NCBI GenBank assembly: GCA_001584585.1
Contig: LSYV01000011.1
Location: 2,459,129 to 2,523,128, forward strand
Source of the DNA: Gonium pectorale
Taxonomy: Eukaryota > Chlorophyta > Chlorophyceae > Chlamydomonadales > Volvocaceae
Length of the DNA: 64,000 nt
Reading direction: 5' to 3'
A program made the position numbers and the translations under genes. Numbering within the stretch: position 1 is the stretch's first letter; each line of letters opens with the position of its first letter. Below, piece after piece: positions 23,801 through 36,900 of the stretch. Below the pieces are notes generated by a model. It did no database searches, was not told where the DNA came from, and saw only the letters and a list, made by a program, of their open reading frames with translations.

Positions 23801-25969
23801 GCGGTCGTCCTTGGCTAGACCGTCGTCGAATGCGTCTCCGCCCAGGTCGAACAGCCGAAGGCTGCCGTCCGCACAGACCGCACCTAAGCGCGTCGGGAAC
23901 GCCTGGTCAGAGCCAGATCCGGACTCGGAGCCAGTACCAGCTTCAACCTTGAGCTCGGCGCCGGTCTGCGTGAAGCCACTGCTGTCCGATACCTTGTTCC
24001 GGCTGCCCCTACTCCCCATGAGGCCCGGCAACCCTTTGCCGCAGCCCCCATCGCCGCTGGCGGCGCTCGCCGCACTGCCGCTGGCGCCAATGACTCGGCG
24101 GTCACCGCTCGTCGCGTACTGGACGTCATAGTAGCGGCTCTCGAAGGCGGGGTAGCCGGGCGGCTGGCCGTGCAGCGCCACCGGAGTCGCCCCCTTTGCG
24201 CCGACGTGGTCGGCTTCCACTGTCCCGGGCTGCCGTGGCCGCAAGCTGGCACGAGGCGGCTGATCCGGGAGGAAGAAGCAGGACGCAGGCGTGTTGAAGT
24301 CTCCTGGCTCTTGCACGGTATGCACCCGCATTAGCTCCTGGCCGTGCAGCGACTCCACCAGAATCAATTCACCGCTAGCATAGCCGCCTAGCTGTGCGCA
24401 AGGGGACGTGAGGCAAAAGCGAATGTATAATGGGCACCAAACAGGTATGTCAGGGGCTTCAGGTGTTGCAGCGACTGACGGCCTCAAAGAACACCACGAG
24501 GGCCGTCATCTTTACAGCGAGTCGATAACACCCTGCAATGTCAGCCCCTTGCTTGGCAACTCCCCAAATTCGAAACGTCCTCGTTGCTACACGCAAGCCC
24601 CGACCCGCCGTGGCGCTACCAACAACCTCCCCCGTCCTGCCGACAAACCCACACGCCCGCCCACAAGACCACTCCCACCCACCAGCAGGAAGGCGCCGCA
24701 CGGGCTGAAGCGGCAGCAGCTGCGCATGTCCTCGCTTACGGCTGCACTATACAGCAGCGCCCCGCTGTCGCCCTCCCATACGTACAGCACGCCGCGCAGT
24801 CCCGTGGCCGCCACCAGAGTCATCGTCTCCGCCGGTCCTTTGGCCAGCCCGGCCACCGCCGGTCTTGGGTGCTTGGCCTGTGGCCCGGGGCGGCGTCTGA
24901 CGCGGGTGATATCCACCGAGTCCAGGTAGCCGGTGGCCATGTCAGCCTGTACCAGGGCCAGGGGCGGCTGGTTGGCCTCAGGCCGCCACAGGAGCACCTC
25001 GGCCTGCTCCGCCTCCAGCTGCGCGGACGTGACGGCCAGGCTGCCGTCTTCGAGAACCGCAGCGCCGCAGACCTGTTGGGGTGTTACGTAGCGTCACGGA
25101 ATGGGGCGGCTAAGTGGGTAGCGGGACGGCCAATTGCGTTGTGTGCGCGTTGGGTGCAGTGTCACGGGCAGTTGGCGCTGGCTGGGAGCGGGGGAGATGC
25201 ATGACAAAACCGCTCTGGCACCTCGGTACTCGCCTCGCCCGTGTGGCCACGCAGCTCGTCATTCTCGCCCTCTTGATTCCCAAACACTTGGAGGACGGAC
25301 AGCGACACCGTGTCCCACACCCGGACCGTGTAGTCCCGTGAGGCCGTAATCGCACGGCTGCCTCCGTTGAAAACGGCAATGGCGGTTATCTCGGCTGTGT
25401 GCTCAGTCTGCTGGGCCACGGGAGTTGCCTCCCAACCGTCGTCTGTCCTGGGCTGTGGCAGCACAGGGCGGAGGCATCCGTACGCACATGCGGCGGAAAT
25501 AGAAGAGCATGGAATTCACATGCCGAACCCTGCTCCGTGGGCCAGAGGACAGGCAGGAGCGTGCTATGGACCGCAGGCGCCTCACCTCAAGCTTCCACTT
25601 TTGCAGGGAGCCGTCTGAATAGCTGGTGAGGAAGGCCGAGGGGCTTAGCACTTTGCACGAGGTGGCGCTACGCTGCCGGGCAGTTGCTGCCGGCGGGTCG
25701 GCACCAGAATCCGAAACCCTCCATAACAGCCTGCTGTCCGACGCAACCCATATGGACACGTGTGCATTGTGGCCCGTGGCGAGGATCGCCTCCCCGACAC
25801 CCGGCAAGCAGAAGATGTCCGCGCAGGTGAGACCCGACGCAGCCCCCGAATTTATAGAGCGTTGGAAATCACGTGTTGAGCTCGGCCACCTGGTAGTAGC
25901 CATTCTGGGACTGTGCAGCGACGCGGGCAGCTTCAAAGGCAGCTGTTCTCGGCTGTTCGCTGAGCTCAT
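14882..25969 (-). CDS. WD40-ankyrin-TRP/polycystin-like cation channel fusion (23 exons)
   Basis: Exons 5' to 3': 25969-25586, 25452-25222, 25072-24683, 24391-23719, 23583-23354, 22998-22749, 22479-22235, 21965-21762, 21469-21351, 21126-21036, 20708-20598, 20289-20137, ~19504-19345, 19095-18847, 18305-18235, 17896-17815, 17362-17226, 17057-16971, 16639-16613, 16357-16247, 15906-15803, 15526-15427, 15202-14882. Phases agree, for about 1,509 codons. Residues 1 to ~870 hold WD40 repeats (YTVRVWDT, ATCSNDCTARLWDV, DAWIGLWDV). Next come ankyrin-like repeats (GDTLLHWAVERGDEKLL, GDTPLDLALSLGSLACVDVL). Six membrane segments follow, S1 in YCVFLVLYIAATTAGVLW through S6 in VSIIMLNLIIAIMSDTY, with a pore helix near GFPASLLTVYYFM. 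The C-terminus has a predicted coiled coil and a Pro/Gln-rich tail. Likely a membrane cation channel. The first exon and the start of exon 13 are uncertain; ATG 26108 with an extra 5' exon is an alternative. Confidence 0.75.
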
Positions 25970-27940
25970 TGCTCAGCTCGCATACAACATCTGTTCATAT
26001 TTACTCCAAACAACTAGTCAGGCTTTTGAAGCATCCTCAAAGGCTGCGTCCGACATGCACCGTCGACGTCCATCACTCATACCGTCAATCGACATATTCT
26101 CTGGGACCATGATGCAGTAGCTATAACTATGGCAAGCTGGCTCCTGCTTTGGTGCCTCACGCGCACACACAGTACGACACTGTGTTGGCCCACATAATCA
26201 GACTGCGGCGAGAAACCTGCCCCTCCACGCCTTGCAGGGGGTCAGCGCTCACACCAGTTTCAACCAATCGACTCTAGGTTAAACGTATGTGTTGCATCGG
26301 GCCACGATTTGGACAGAGCTGTGTTTTTTTATTAGTTTGGACAATTCAAATCGGCCCGATTCAAGGGCGTTTTCCATTATCAGGGTCGGGGGGTACAACG
26401 CGGTTTTACAAGACAGTCCAGGGGCAGGGGAAATATGCGGATTCCTGGCAAAATGCCCGACGACACCCCAGGCCCTTCGAGCGGGTGGGGATTACGCGGG
26501 CTCCAAAAAACCCTCAGGAAAGTTAGCAAGGCTGATTGGGCACACTGTGTTGGCGCCTCACACTCCCCCCATGGCCTTCTGACCCTACGTTGTGATTTAA
26601 ACCTCGCTTGCATCGCAAACGCATAGCACGGTCTTCCAAACAGGCCTTACACGGGTGCAGCCAAAAGCCATAAACTGAGTCCTTCGGAGCCTTACGGTCG
26701 TGTTCAGTAAGCTGATATGGGCACACAGCCCTCAAAACCCCTACAGCGGGCCCAGTGGGCGCCAGACGAGTCGCTTGTTAGCTGGCCGCTCAATAGAAGG
26801 GTTTTGCGCGCAGGCACACTTGCTGTGCAGCCCGTCCACATCACTATACCCATTCCACTGTATCCACTACGGCGTATCCACTGCACCACGGCGAGAGTTT
26901 AGACGCATTTCGTGTACCACACCAAGAGAACAGCCGCCTCTGTCATCGCACCAGTCAAAGAGAGGGGCACAAGAATTGGCAAGCACCGGCCCAGGCCCTC
27001 CGCCATCTTGCTTGATTTGCAAGGTTAGGCACGGCACGGGAGCAGGCAGATAGACGCCCTGCCCAATCTGTCGACTCCACAACGATAGGAGTAATTTGGC
27101 ACGCCCTACCGCTGTGCCGCATCAGGAGAACAACTCTATCATTGCAGCGTTTCAAGAGAGGGGCATAGCCGTCAGGGAACACCAGCCCAGGGCCTCCGCC
27201 GTCTTCCTTTGCCAACAATCGGCCACACACGAGCCACACATAAGCCATTGAAGAGCCATCCATTGGTTCCCGGCTCACAAACCATCGCAGGTCGCACGCG
27301 CCAGGCAAGGGAAGCGGGCTACCTACTACCACAAGGTGCTGCAGTCACGGCCGGGGCAAAAATGTAAGTTCCATCATCAAGGCGTGAACGCAATCATCGC
27401 GCGCGGGTAACGGGCGGGCGAGTGCAACCGCATGCACCACGTACTTTGACGGACGTGTAACCTGTAACTACGTACTGCATGCAGCAGGGCAAACTCCCCA
27501 CGCCCAACGACCTCCCAAGACATATCGTACTTCTTCAGACATGGACGCCACAACGAACCGAGTTTACCCTGCCCATGTGTGGTGCATTTCATCATCATGT
27601 TCATATGTACATATGTACGGGAGTATGTACACCAGGCATGTACGCATTTGTTTTAATACAAAGGAATGAATGAACTAACGCCGTATGCGGTATGGACACA
27701 CGCACGCCGACCCCTGAGGTGAGACGCCAAGCGGCCGCAACAGTGACCAAGAACGCGGGGCATGCAGTGGCAGGGCATGGCCGCATCAAGCCAACGTTAG
27801 ACATTTGTCGCAACAAGCAGACCGCACCACCTGCAGCACCACAGCGCACAACACCTACGGTGCGAGACATGAGAATGCGAAGCGCGAATCGGCAGCATCT
27901 ATACTGTCACATTGAGCAGTGCTCTCTTTCTCCATCGGGC
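25970..27940. other. Intergenic stretch with an imperfect internal duplication
   Basis: No convincing gene. It should contain the 5' end of the channel gene (up to about 26110) and the 3' flank of the first LPMO gene. Two related segments, about 26930-27010 and 27125-27205, share agaggggca and a block reading ccaggccctccgccatctt in one copy and nearly the same in the other. A run of gtacatatgtac-like motifs lies at 27600-27640. Confidence 0.4.
26930..27205. repeat. Imperfect tandem duplication, unit about 195 bases
   Basis: Segments near 26930-27010 and 27125-27205 align in the same orientation with moderate divergence (the minus-strand translations both contain DGGGPG followed by a similar CAPL/YAPL stretch). 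Function unknown. Confidence 0.45.
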
Positions 27941-30900
27941 TCAAGCCAGGCGCCGCATACGCCGCCCCGCAGGACCTCCATTGCACAAAGCGGCGTAGCT
28001 GGCTGTGTAGCAGCCGTAGGCGTCCCTGCCCGCCCGCAGGCACGCCACGCACTGCTCCGCCTCGCAGGCGCTGCCGGCGCGGCCGGCGCACTCGCCGCAC
28101 GCGTAACCGTCTAGCCGGTCGGCGGCGCAGGTCAAGCACACGTCACGCCGGCCGGCGTCGCCAGCGGACTTCTGCAGATATAACGGTAGAAGGACCAGTG
28201 TAGATAATTGCAGAATTGAGGGCGCGAGCGCAGTTACGACATGCTGTCAGTGGTTAGCGGCGCCGACGGCCTCCCCCGTACGCATTGCACATCCCCTTAA
28301 CCATCCGCTCCTTGACAAGCAATGCCTCAGAAGGCCCAAAGACACGCTAGCTGCTACAGCACCCCAGCACACACCGACAAGGCCACCCACCGCGAAGCAC
28401 TGCTCGCATGCCCAGGGGTTGCCGCTCCGCCGCGCGCATTCCGCGCAGCTGTGCGCTGCCGCGGTGGTGGTGGCCCGGGCGGCGCACACCTGGGAGCAGG
28501 AGCCGCCGCCGCCAACGCGGGCGCAGAGGAGACAGGAGAGAAGCACCGCCTGTCGTGGGGGGCGGGGACAACAGGGGACAAGGGGCCGCCGGGCCGAGGC
28601 GGGTAAAGGGAAAGTTAGGAGCAGGCATCGAAAGGTCGGAACTTGAGCAGGAGAAGCACCAGAAGCGTCGCAGTAGGCCTACAGGATTGCGCGGACAGTG
28701 CCGTCAGCGGGGCCCAAGATCGGTGCAAAAGGGGCCACGCAACGCATCGATTTCGCCGCCGGTAGTGGCTGCGTCACACACAACCGGTCTACGCCCTGCC
28801 CTACGCTGCTGCTGCTCAGAGCAGCGCCCGCTTGCGCTTTCTGCCGTCACGCACCCTATTGGGCGCGGTATTGAAGCAGTTGTGGCAGTCCCAGCCGTTC
28901 GACACGGACCCGGCGCACTCCTGGCACGGCAGCTCCAGGCCGCCGCCCAGGGCAGTGGAAGCCGCGGCGGCGGCCAGGTGGCTGCACTCGGTGCACTTCC
29001 ACTCCAGGGGAGGGCAAACACCGGCCGGCGGGGGAGGGGATGGAGGAGACGGAGGGGCGCGTGGAGCAGGGCTGGGCGGCGCAGGGCTGGAGGCCGGAGA
29101 GGGCGGGCTGGGAGGCGGAGGGCTGGGAGGCGGAGGAGACGGCGGGCGAGGGGACGGCGGCGCTGGTGAGGGAGGCGAGGGAGGCGAAGGCAGGCTCGGA
29201 GGCGGCGATGAAGGCCGCGGCGACGCAAGCGGGGGAGGATTGGGGCTGGGGCTGGGCGACGGCTGTGGTGAGGTGCCATTGGTTGGCAGGACCAGCACAT
29301 CTGGGGCGGTAAGGGGAAGGGGATACGCCGGGGATAACGATGCCTGCATGTATGGCTGCGGCTAGCTATTGGCGCCGTACCAATGAAGGTACGCGGCGGC
29401 TTGCGGCAGTGTCGAGCTACGTGGCTTTTCCAAACCTCAAGCAGAACTAGCTCCTTACTCGTAATGCACATTTACCAAAGGCAGTGGGCGAACGGCGCAG
29501 CTGGGCGACTGCGGTTTTGCGTTGTTTATGATTCAACCCTCCTCGCCCCTCCCGGCTCCCGCCCGCCCCCGCGCTCACCCGCGCAGTTGTTGAACTGCTC
29601 CGTCCGGGTGATGGAGTCGCACTGGCCGCTGCCGTTGACGGACACCCCGCACTCGCCCTCCACGTCGTCCGCGGGGCTGGCGCAGGGCAGGTAGCAGTTC
29701 TGGTAGCCCACCCACCACCTGCACATGGAAGAGGGACCGGGCTGAGGACGGACGCAGGGGAAGACATGCGGGAACGGGTTGCATGATATGACGGGTCGGG
29801 GCGCATGCAGGCCTGGCCGCCGTGAACATCGCTGAAAATTGCCTGGCCTTCAGTCCGACATGGCCTAGGAACGCTTGTAAGAGACACATGGGGGCGCTCA
29901 GTGCCGCTTGCCGGGATGCCTGCCATCGGCGCCCCTTCCGTCTTGGACCCACCACTGCAGTACGCAGCCGCTGGCGCATGTGACGCCCGCGGGCAGGCGG
30001 AAGGTCTGCGTGATCTGCGAGTCACTCGGCTTGAGGTACCAGTAGATCTGAACGGTAGGATAGCGATCACAGCGTGCACGGCAGCAGATCTTTTGTGACC
30101 ACCATGCAGCCAGCAGTTACCGAGTAGCCATGCATGTTATGCGGCGCTAAAGTCTGATGTAGGTGTGCAATACACTCGGAGCGTAAGGTGTCGAATACGC
30201 CAACCCAACAAAGTGAACCTGGAGAGTGTCCGTACCTTTCCGTCGTACTTCGTGCCGGGCGCGACCCTCCTCAGGTGGTTCTGCGGCTGCTCGAAGCAGG
30301 CGGGCGTGATGCTGAAGCGGTCCAGCGGACAGAGACGCATAGCCATGCGGCCGCCGTGGTTGGTGGACAGGTAGATGGTCACGTCCACCGCCTGGCCCGA
30401 CGTCCAGTTTGCCTTGAAGCCGTCAAACCATAGCGACGGGTCCGTAAAGTTCTTGTCCGTGGAGCCCTATTGGGAGAAGGTGACGCGCAACGTTCAGCTC
30501 ATGAAAAGGGCAAGCAGGGGGGCAAAGCACACAGATGGCTGCAGCGGAAAACCAGTTGAAGGAAGGGGCTCGCCACCTTCGCCCTTCGCCACACGCGCCG
30601 GCACGGCTACATGGCTGCAAAGCGGTGAAACTAATGCAGAAGCGGAGTGGCGCGTCCGAATCTAGGGGATCGACCCACACCCTGAGAGGAAGTAGTGTCA
30701 GCAGCACACACGGTGTTTAGAGCTGTAAACCCCGCGAACTGCTGGCCCTTTGACACACTGTTATAACTTGCTTGCCGACACACCTGGAACGGGTTGCCGC
30801 ACACATCAGGCTGCGGCGGGGCATGGGAGAGCGAAGGGTATTCAGACGTACAGAGGACTGGACCAGATTCAACAGCAGATTATTGCGCCACGCGCGACGG

Positions 30901-31441
30901 CTTCATCAGAGGTCAGCGGTTTCGTAGATCCGTATTGGACGATGGCGAGGTCCTGGTAGGTTAGCAAAGCAAGGATGTCTAGGTTTTCGTAAAGGCATAT
31001 CCAGGGTTCAAATATCATAATAGCATTGGTAGGAACGTGGCTGGGAGTTGGACACACGCTTGGCCTAATGAACCAGGGTACAGGAGCCAGGAGCGAAATA
31101 ACCCAGGAACGTATCTGTACTCACCACTCCACCATTGCCCTGTCCGCAGTGCTCGCACCAGAACTTGTTATTCAAACGTGCTGCGTGGTGCGCAAGTGTC
31201 GGGCGGGTAGGATGACCGATCGCGCCAATGCTGATGGGACCCAAAACCGGGTCCCCTTCCAATCATTGTTGAACATGCACCATATTCAATGCCCTTATTC
31301 CTCACCGGCGTAGTTGCGTGAGACCGGCTCCTTCAGATACCCGTGCCCGAACACCGCCCCGGTGAAAAAAAGCAGGGCCATTGACACCAAAGCAAAGGAT
31401 GAGCGAGGAGAATCAAAGCCTAACGCCATGAGCCGCGCCAT
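27941..31441 (-). CDS. Secreted lytic polysaccharide monooxygenase, AA15-like, with Ser-Pro linker and three Cys-rich modules (copy A)
   Basis: Copper LPMOs cleave polysaccharide chains oxidatively outside the cell. Exons 5' to 3': 31441-31306, 31180-31125, 30810-30784, 30466-30236, 30047-29953, 29718-29579, 29300-28855, 28549-28391, 28171-27941; phases match, 506 codons. A signal peptide ends at AVFG so the mature protein begins HGYLKEPVSRN, the N-terminal copper-ligand His; the second His lies in STNHGGRMAMRLCPL. Other catalytic-domain landmarks are FWCEHCGQGNG, the 27-base exon PDVCGNPFQ and CVLQWWWVGYQNC. Residues ~230-320 are a Ser-Pro linker, probably O-glycosylated. Then come three Cys-rich modules of the form CxxC...CxxC...CxxCF, one per exon in the last three exons. 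AA15 fits best; another PF03067-type LPMO family is possible. Substrate unknown. A paralogue follows at 33977-37445. Confidence 0.85.
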
Positions 31442-33976
31442 GGCGCTGGACAAAGACTGACGGCGTAGTGTGGGAGCTCGCTCGGTGTCGCCCCGCCGAT
31501 CACCAATCAACGCATTTCGCAGACATAAGATGTGCGAACTGTTGCAGGTTGTATAGCCCTAAATACCGTAAGCTCGTACAAAAATGGTCATGCACCCGAC
31601 CGGAAGGACCCCGGGCGATGGAGCGAAGGCTACAATCACCCGCGCTCTAGGCTTGGTGACTAGCGGTCGCCTATGCCTGCAGATGTACAGGAGAAACCGG
31701 CAGGGGCGGGCCGGCTGGTGGGGCCCCCTGCTGGCGCCCGACAGGAGGGGCAGGAAGGGTTGGGAAAGAGCACCCGCCGGCACGGTAGGTGTTGAATGGA
31801 TCACCGCTTCATTTACCCTTTTACACCCTTTCGTCCGTGTTCGCCGCGCCGTCAGCGCTACCTGCATCACTTGCCAACGTTTGTTGATACTTATCTTGGC
31901 CGTTGTTTCAAACCTGCTGTTAGAACATGCTGTGTTACAGTCAGGTGGCCCACGCACATGGCGGGGCCCACCGTGGGCCAGCATCCTGATGAATGCGCGA
32001 TGGCGCTCTGCGTAACCCGTAACCCAGATCCCGTCGCATGTCACGACCTCACCACACACGCACAAGCTCGTCGTATGCGTCGTTTCGTTTTAGCCCACGC
32101 ACAAGCACAGCCAAGAAGTAAGCTTGCGCGCGCCGCCCGTCCCTACGTGCGGAAGCAAACCTCGAACGCACGGATTGGCAACGGGCACCCACCGCCCGTG
32201 TTTGTGAGGCGGGGTGCGTACCGTACGGGGCGCGGCCGGTGGCAGGGCTTGCCATGGAGGATGCAAGATCGTATTCCACACGCCCACATACGTGATTTAC
32301 CCTAGAGTGGTCAGTGCCGCGTTGCAGTGGTCCCCAGTTTACGCCTACTGAACATCATGCAGTCCCCGAATTCATCTAGCAGTAGCCACAGCGACTCAAG
32401 GGCTGTGCAGCTCCCTGGAGTTAACGGTAGCAGGGCCTTGCCTCTTTGCAGCGAGCGAGTTCCGTTGAAAGAGGATTAGGTGGTCTGGGGCTAGCCCCCC
32501 GACTGCAGCCATCACCACTTGCACGTACGGTCTATACAGTGTGCTCACTTGCTTGCAGCCGGCCCCTGCAATCCATTGCGATGCACGCGACTCATTGCCC
32601 TTCAGCCCAAGTCACTATAGCGAGAAACTAGTGTTCGCATGCAAGATGGCCAACATGGCGCTACATGGGCGCCGTGAACAGCATTTACAATACCGCAGCC
32701 AGCCCGTAACAAACTGAGCCATACTACAGCGGCTTCAACAGCTTGAAACGCATACGAAACCGGGACGTCGTGTCAAAGGACGCTGCGACACCGCTCATGC
32801 AATGCCGTACCATGGCGCCACGTCACATTATCACGATAAGAAAGGGAGTCACGGCGCGAGCATTGGGTGTGTCCTTTTTGTGGATTGCGGCCCCAACGAC
32901 AGAAACCTCCAGCGCCCCCTCACGAGGATGGAGAACGAGGGGTCCCGAAGGGACCACCCATCCGTCCCATGTACATAAATGCTGATAGCATGAATGGCAA
33001 CGTATGGGAGACAAGGGTCACAGCTGAAAACTGATAATCACGCTCTCTCCCGTCGATAAAAGTGGCTGGACAGGACACGCTCGCTTGCACACGTGGGGAA
33101 AAGGCCCAAACAGCTGCCGCAGCATGACACTGGCAGGTGTGCTGCCTGCCCGCACACCATAAGCAGCTTTCAGGAACCGGCAAAACCACCAGCGGCCACC
33201 AGGCGCCCGCATCAGGCACCCATGTCCTGGACCAAACGGCTTGTTAGGAAAACATAGGACAAGGAACTGTGACCTGCGGGCGAGTGATGGGCGTTGCAGC
33301 CCACCGGCGGCCCCGTACAGCCGGGGCCTTCAGGTCCCAGCCCAAACAGAACTTTCGCTCTCGTAACCGGCGGATACAATTGTGCGCACGCACAGAGCAG
33401 TAACACGGTTTAAGCAAGTACGGAAACGCAACCTAACAGAAACGTAGTGCTACGCCAGAAAGCATTTCTAAGCCTCTGATCTCCAGAGGCGAAACAAGTG
33501 AGTCGGTACACCACGACAACCCTGCATGGCGGCGCCCAGGCGCCGGAGAGAGCCAGCAACCGAGCCGTCCCGTGAGCCGAGGCCGTTGCGTGATTTGTGT
33601 ACAAAAGAAATCAAAAGCGAGATGAATACAAGCAGCAGGTGAGCGATGAATCGGCATCCAGGCGATGCATTAGCGGGCGCAAATGCCAACCCGCACCCCA
33701 CCAGGCGTGGCAACCACACCTGGCGCTTAATTTGGTACCCACAGGGACTCGTGTCATAACTCAACGCAACCCACTGCTCCTGCGGGCGTAAACCGCTCCG
33801 CCAGACCTTACATTCCAAGCGCGCACCACAAAGCCCCTATGCACAGTACCAGAAGCAGCCACCAGTCATGGCGCCAGTGCCGGTGACTCTCCAAAGTCAA
33901 CTGCAGCCGCCGCCTTCACCCTGCCCGCACACGTATCGCACGGGTCGCGCCGCGCGGTGTCTGTCGCCAGACCTAA
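31442..33976. other. Intergenic region between the two LPMO genes
   Basis: No coding exon recognised on either strand. It includes the promoter of copy A (just above 31441) and the 3' flank of copy B. Composition is less GC-rich than the genes. Open frames such as 31559-32065 and 31796-32305 have no domain features. Confidence 0.45.
33808..33812 (-). other. Candidate TGTAA polyadenylation signal of LPMO copy B
   Basis: Plus-strand ttaca gives TGTAA on the coding strand about 165 bases after the copy B stop codon, a normal distance for this lineage. Confidence 0.5.
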
Positions 33977-36900
33977 TCAAATCATCCGCCGCCCTCCCGT
34001 TGCCGCGGCTCCCGTGCACGCCGTCGACGAGTAGCGTGCTGTGTAGCAGCCGTAGGCGTCCCTGCCCGCCCGCAGGCACGCCACGCACTGCTCCGCCTCG
34101 CAGGCGCTGCCGGAGCGGCCGGCGCACTCGCCACATGCGTAGCCGTCCAGCCGGCCGGCGGAGCAGGTCAAGCACACGTCGCGGCGGCCGGCGTCGCCAG
34201 CGGACTTCTGCAGGGCGCATTGGGGGGCCAGGCACTAGTGGATTACAATTTAGGAGGCGCACACGCGCCTAACGTGCGCGTCACGGGACGCATGAGTATT
34301 CCCCCTCAACATGTAGAGAGATGCCGGGGAAGAGAAGGGAAAGCAGGACTGGCGTCCAACGAACCGCCACTTGCAGAACCGCAGCCCTACACAACAGACA
34401 TCAACGGCCGCAGCCATCAATGGCGCCACCCACCACGAAGCACTGCTCGCAGGCCCAGGGGTTGCCGCTCCGCCGAGCGCAGTCGGTGCAGCCACCCATT
34501 GCGGCTTTGGTGGTGGCCCGCGCGGCGCAGTTCTGGGAGCACGGGCCGCCGCCGCCGGCGCGGGCGCAGGACAGGCAGGCAAAGAGTACGTCCTGCGACG
34601 AGGGGAGCAGGCGCGTTGGGCTTAGATAGAAGTGGAAGACCGATCGCACATGCAACGATGAGGACTAAAGCCCGAGCCAGTGCCGTTGTCCACTCTCATG
34701 TATGCAAGTGGACAACTAATACAGGGGTCGCGCCCGCCCCATACAAGCTAAAACCCACCTTGCTTTTTGCAGTATTGAAGCAGTTGTGGCAGTCCCAGCC
34801 GTTCGACACGGACCCGGCGCACTCCTGGCACGGCAGCTCCAGACCGGCGCCCAGGGCAGTGGAAGCCGCGGCGGCGGCCAGGCGGCTGCACTCGGTGCAC
34901 TTCCACTCCAGGGGAGGGCAAACGGGGCCGGGCGGCGGCGGAGGGGAGGGAGGAGGCGACGGCCGCGGCGGCGGAGGGTTTGGCGGGCGCGGGCTCGGCG
35001 GAGGCGGGCGGGGCGATGGAGGGGGGAGAGGCTGGGGGCTGGGAGGCCGCGGCGACGGAGCAGGTGACGGCGGCAGAGGGGAGGAGACAGCTGGCGGCGG
35101 GCTGGGCTTGGGACTCGGGCTGGGTGGTGGGCTGGGGGGCCTGGGGCTGGGAGGAGGGCTGCTGGGCGAAGGCTTGGGTGATGAGTTGTTGGCGGGCAGG
35201 ATGAGGACATCTGGAGGCCGGGCGTGGAAGAGTAACGGGGGCTCAGGGTAATGAACAGACACCCTCACGGTACTTGGAAGTTCAGGCAATGAGCTGTCAT
35301 GGTATGTCATTGCGAATGCGCAAAAAGTGTCGGGCGAGCGCCAGCGGTTCGCGTACATCCTGCAGCCCGCGCGTTAAGCGCCTGGGAGAGCGAGAAGCCA
35401 ATGTTTGATGAGAACGCATCGAAAACAAGCTGCAGTCTCCCGTCCGGCGACCAAGCCATTCTAGTCGGGACGGCAGGGCGCAGGGTCAGGCATTGCAGCC
35501 GGCCACGGCCAGCGAAAGAAACGAGTGTGGCCACCCCAGGCACCCGGACCCCGGGCCTCAGCTCGCGCGGCCCGCCCCCGCGCTCACCTGCGCAGTTGTT
35601 GAACTGCTCCGTCCGGGTTATGGAGTCGCACTGGCCGCTGCCGTTGACGGACACCCCGCACTCGCCCTCCACGTCGTCCGCGGGGCTGGCGCAGGGCAGG
35701 TAGCAGTTCTGGTAGCCCACCCACCACCTGCACGCACGCACGCACGTGATGGGGGGAGCAGGACGGAGGTCGAGGATGGCGGCAGATAGAGCAGAGGTGA
35801 GGCGGTCGCCCTGGTTTCACACGCGGCGGTATGTATCTGCTGGACGCGGGCCGTGCGTATCATAGCATGCTGGGCACGCCGTCGCCGGGATAGCAAGCTC
35901 GGAGAACGCAAGCACGGAACCGGGGATGCTGGGAATGGCATGTAAGGCTCCAGGGCGGCCAGGGCCTTGCAGCACCATACATGCGCACATCTCCGCTGCC
36001 AGGGCCTGAACGCCGAAGCTCGGGGCTCGCAAGGGAGGGAGCGCAACTGAAGCTCAGGCCGCCAAGAGCAGCTACGGCCAGCCTTTCTTTCTTGGCCCTT
36101 TCTGGGCCTTGGAGCCTGACAGCTAGGCATTTCAACAATGCGCGGCGGCGTCCTTTATGATGTCAGAGCATCCGTTCTCCCACGTACCACTGCAGTACGC
36201 AGCCGTTGACGCACGTGACGCCCGCGGGCAGGCGGAAGGTCTGTGTGATGGTGACGTCGCCCGACTTGAGGTACCAGTAAACCTGAGATTAGAGGGGTAA
36301 ATACGAAAGCCGAGGGGGGATATGTGATCGGACAAGGGGCTTCAAGGGGCGCGTGCCGATGCGTGCCGTACCTTTCCGTCGTACTTTGTGCCGGGCGCGA
36401 CCCTCCGCAGCTGGTTCTGCGGCTGCTCGAAGCAGGCGGGCGTGATGCTGAAGCGGTCCAGAGGGCAAAGGCGCATGGCCATGCGGCCGCCGTGGTTGGT
36501 GGAGAGGTAGATGGTCACATCCACCGCCTGGCCCGACGTCCAGTTGGCCTTGAAGCCGTCAAACCACAGCGACGGGTCCGTGAAGTTCTTATCCGTGGTG
36601 CCCTGCGGTGGTGTGCGCACACAGGACAATCACTCGTCGTATGCGTTGTTCCTTTTCAACACAGGACAATGCGGTGTTGTTTGGGCCCATTCTGGACAGG
36701 AGGCTGGCTTCCTGAGCGACCACCGGGAGGGCAGGGCTACGGTACTCCACACGTGTGCGGATGAAGGCAGCCTGGAACGACCATTTGCACAGGGCATGGC
36801 GAAGATGTGTTTCTACTTAGGTCGTTAGAATCCCACTGTCGCACCTGGAAAGGGTTGCCGCACACGTCCGGCTGCAGAGCACACATCGGGTCAAGGGGAC

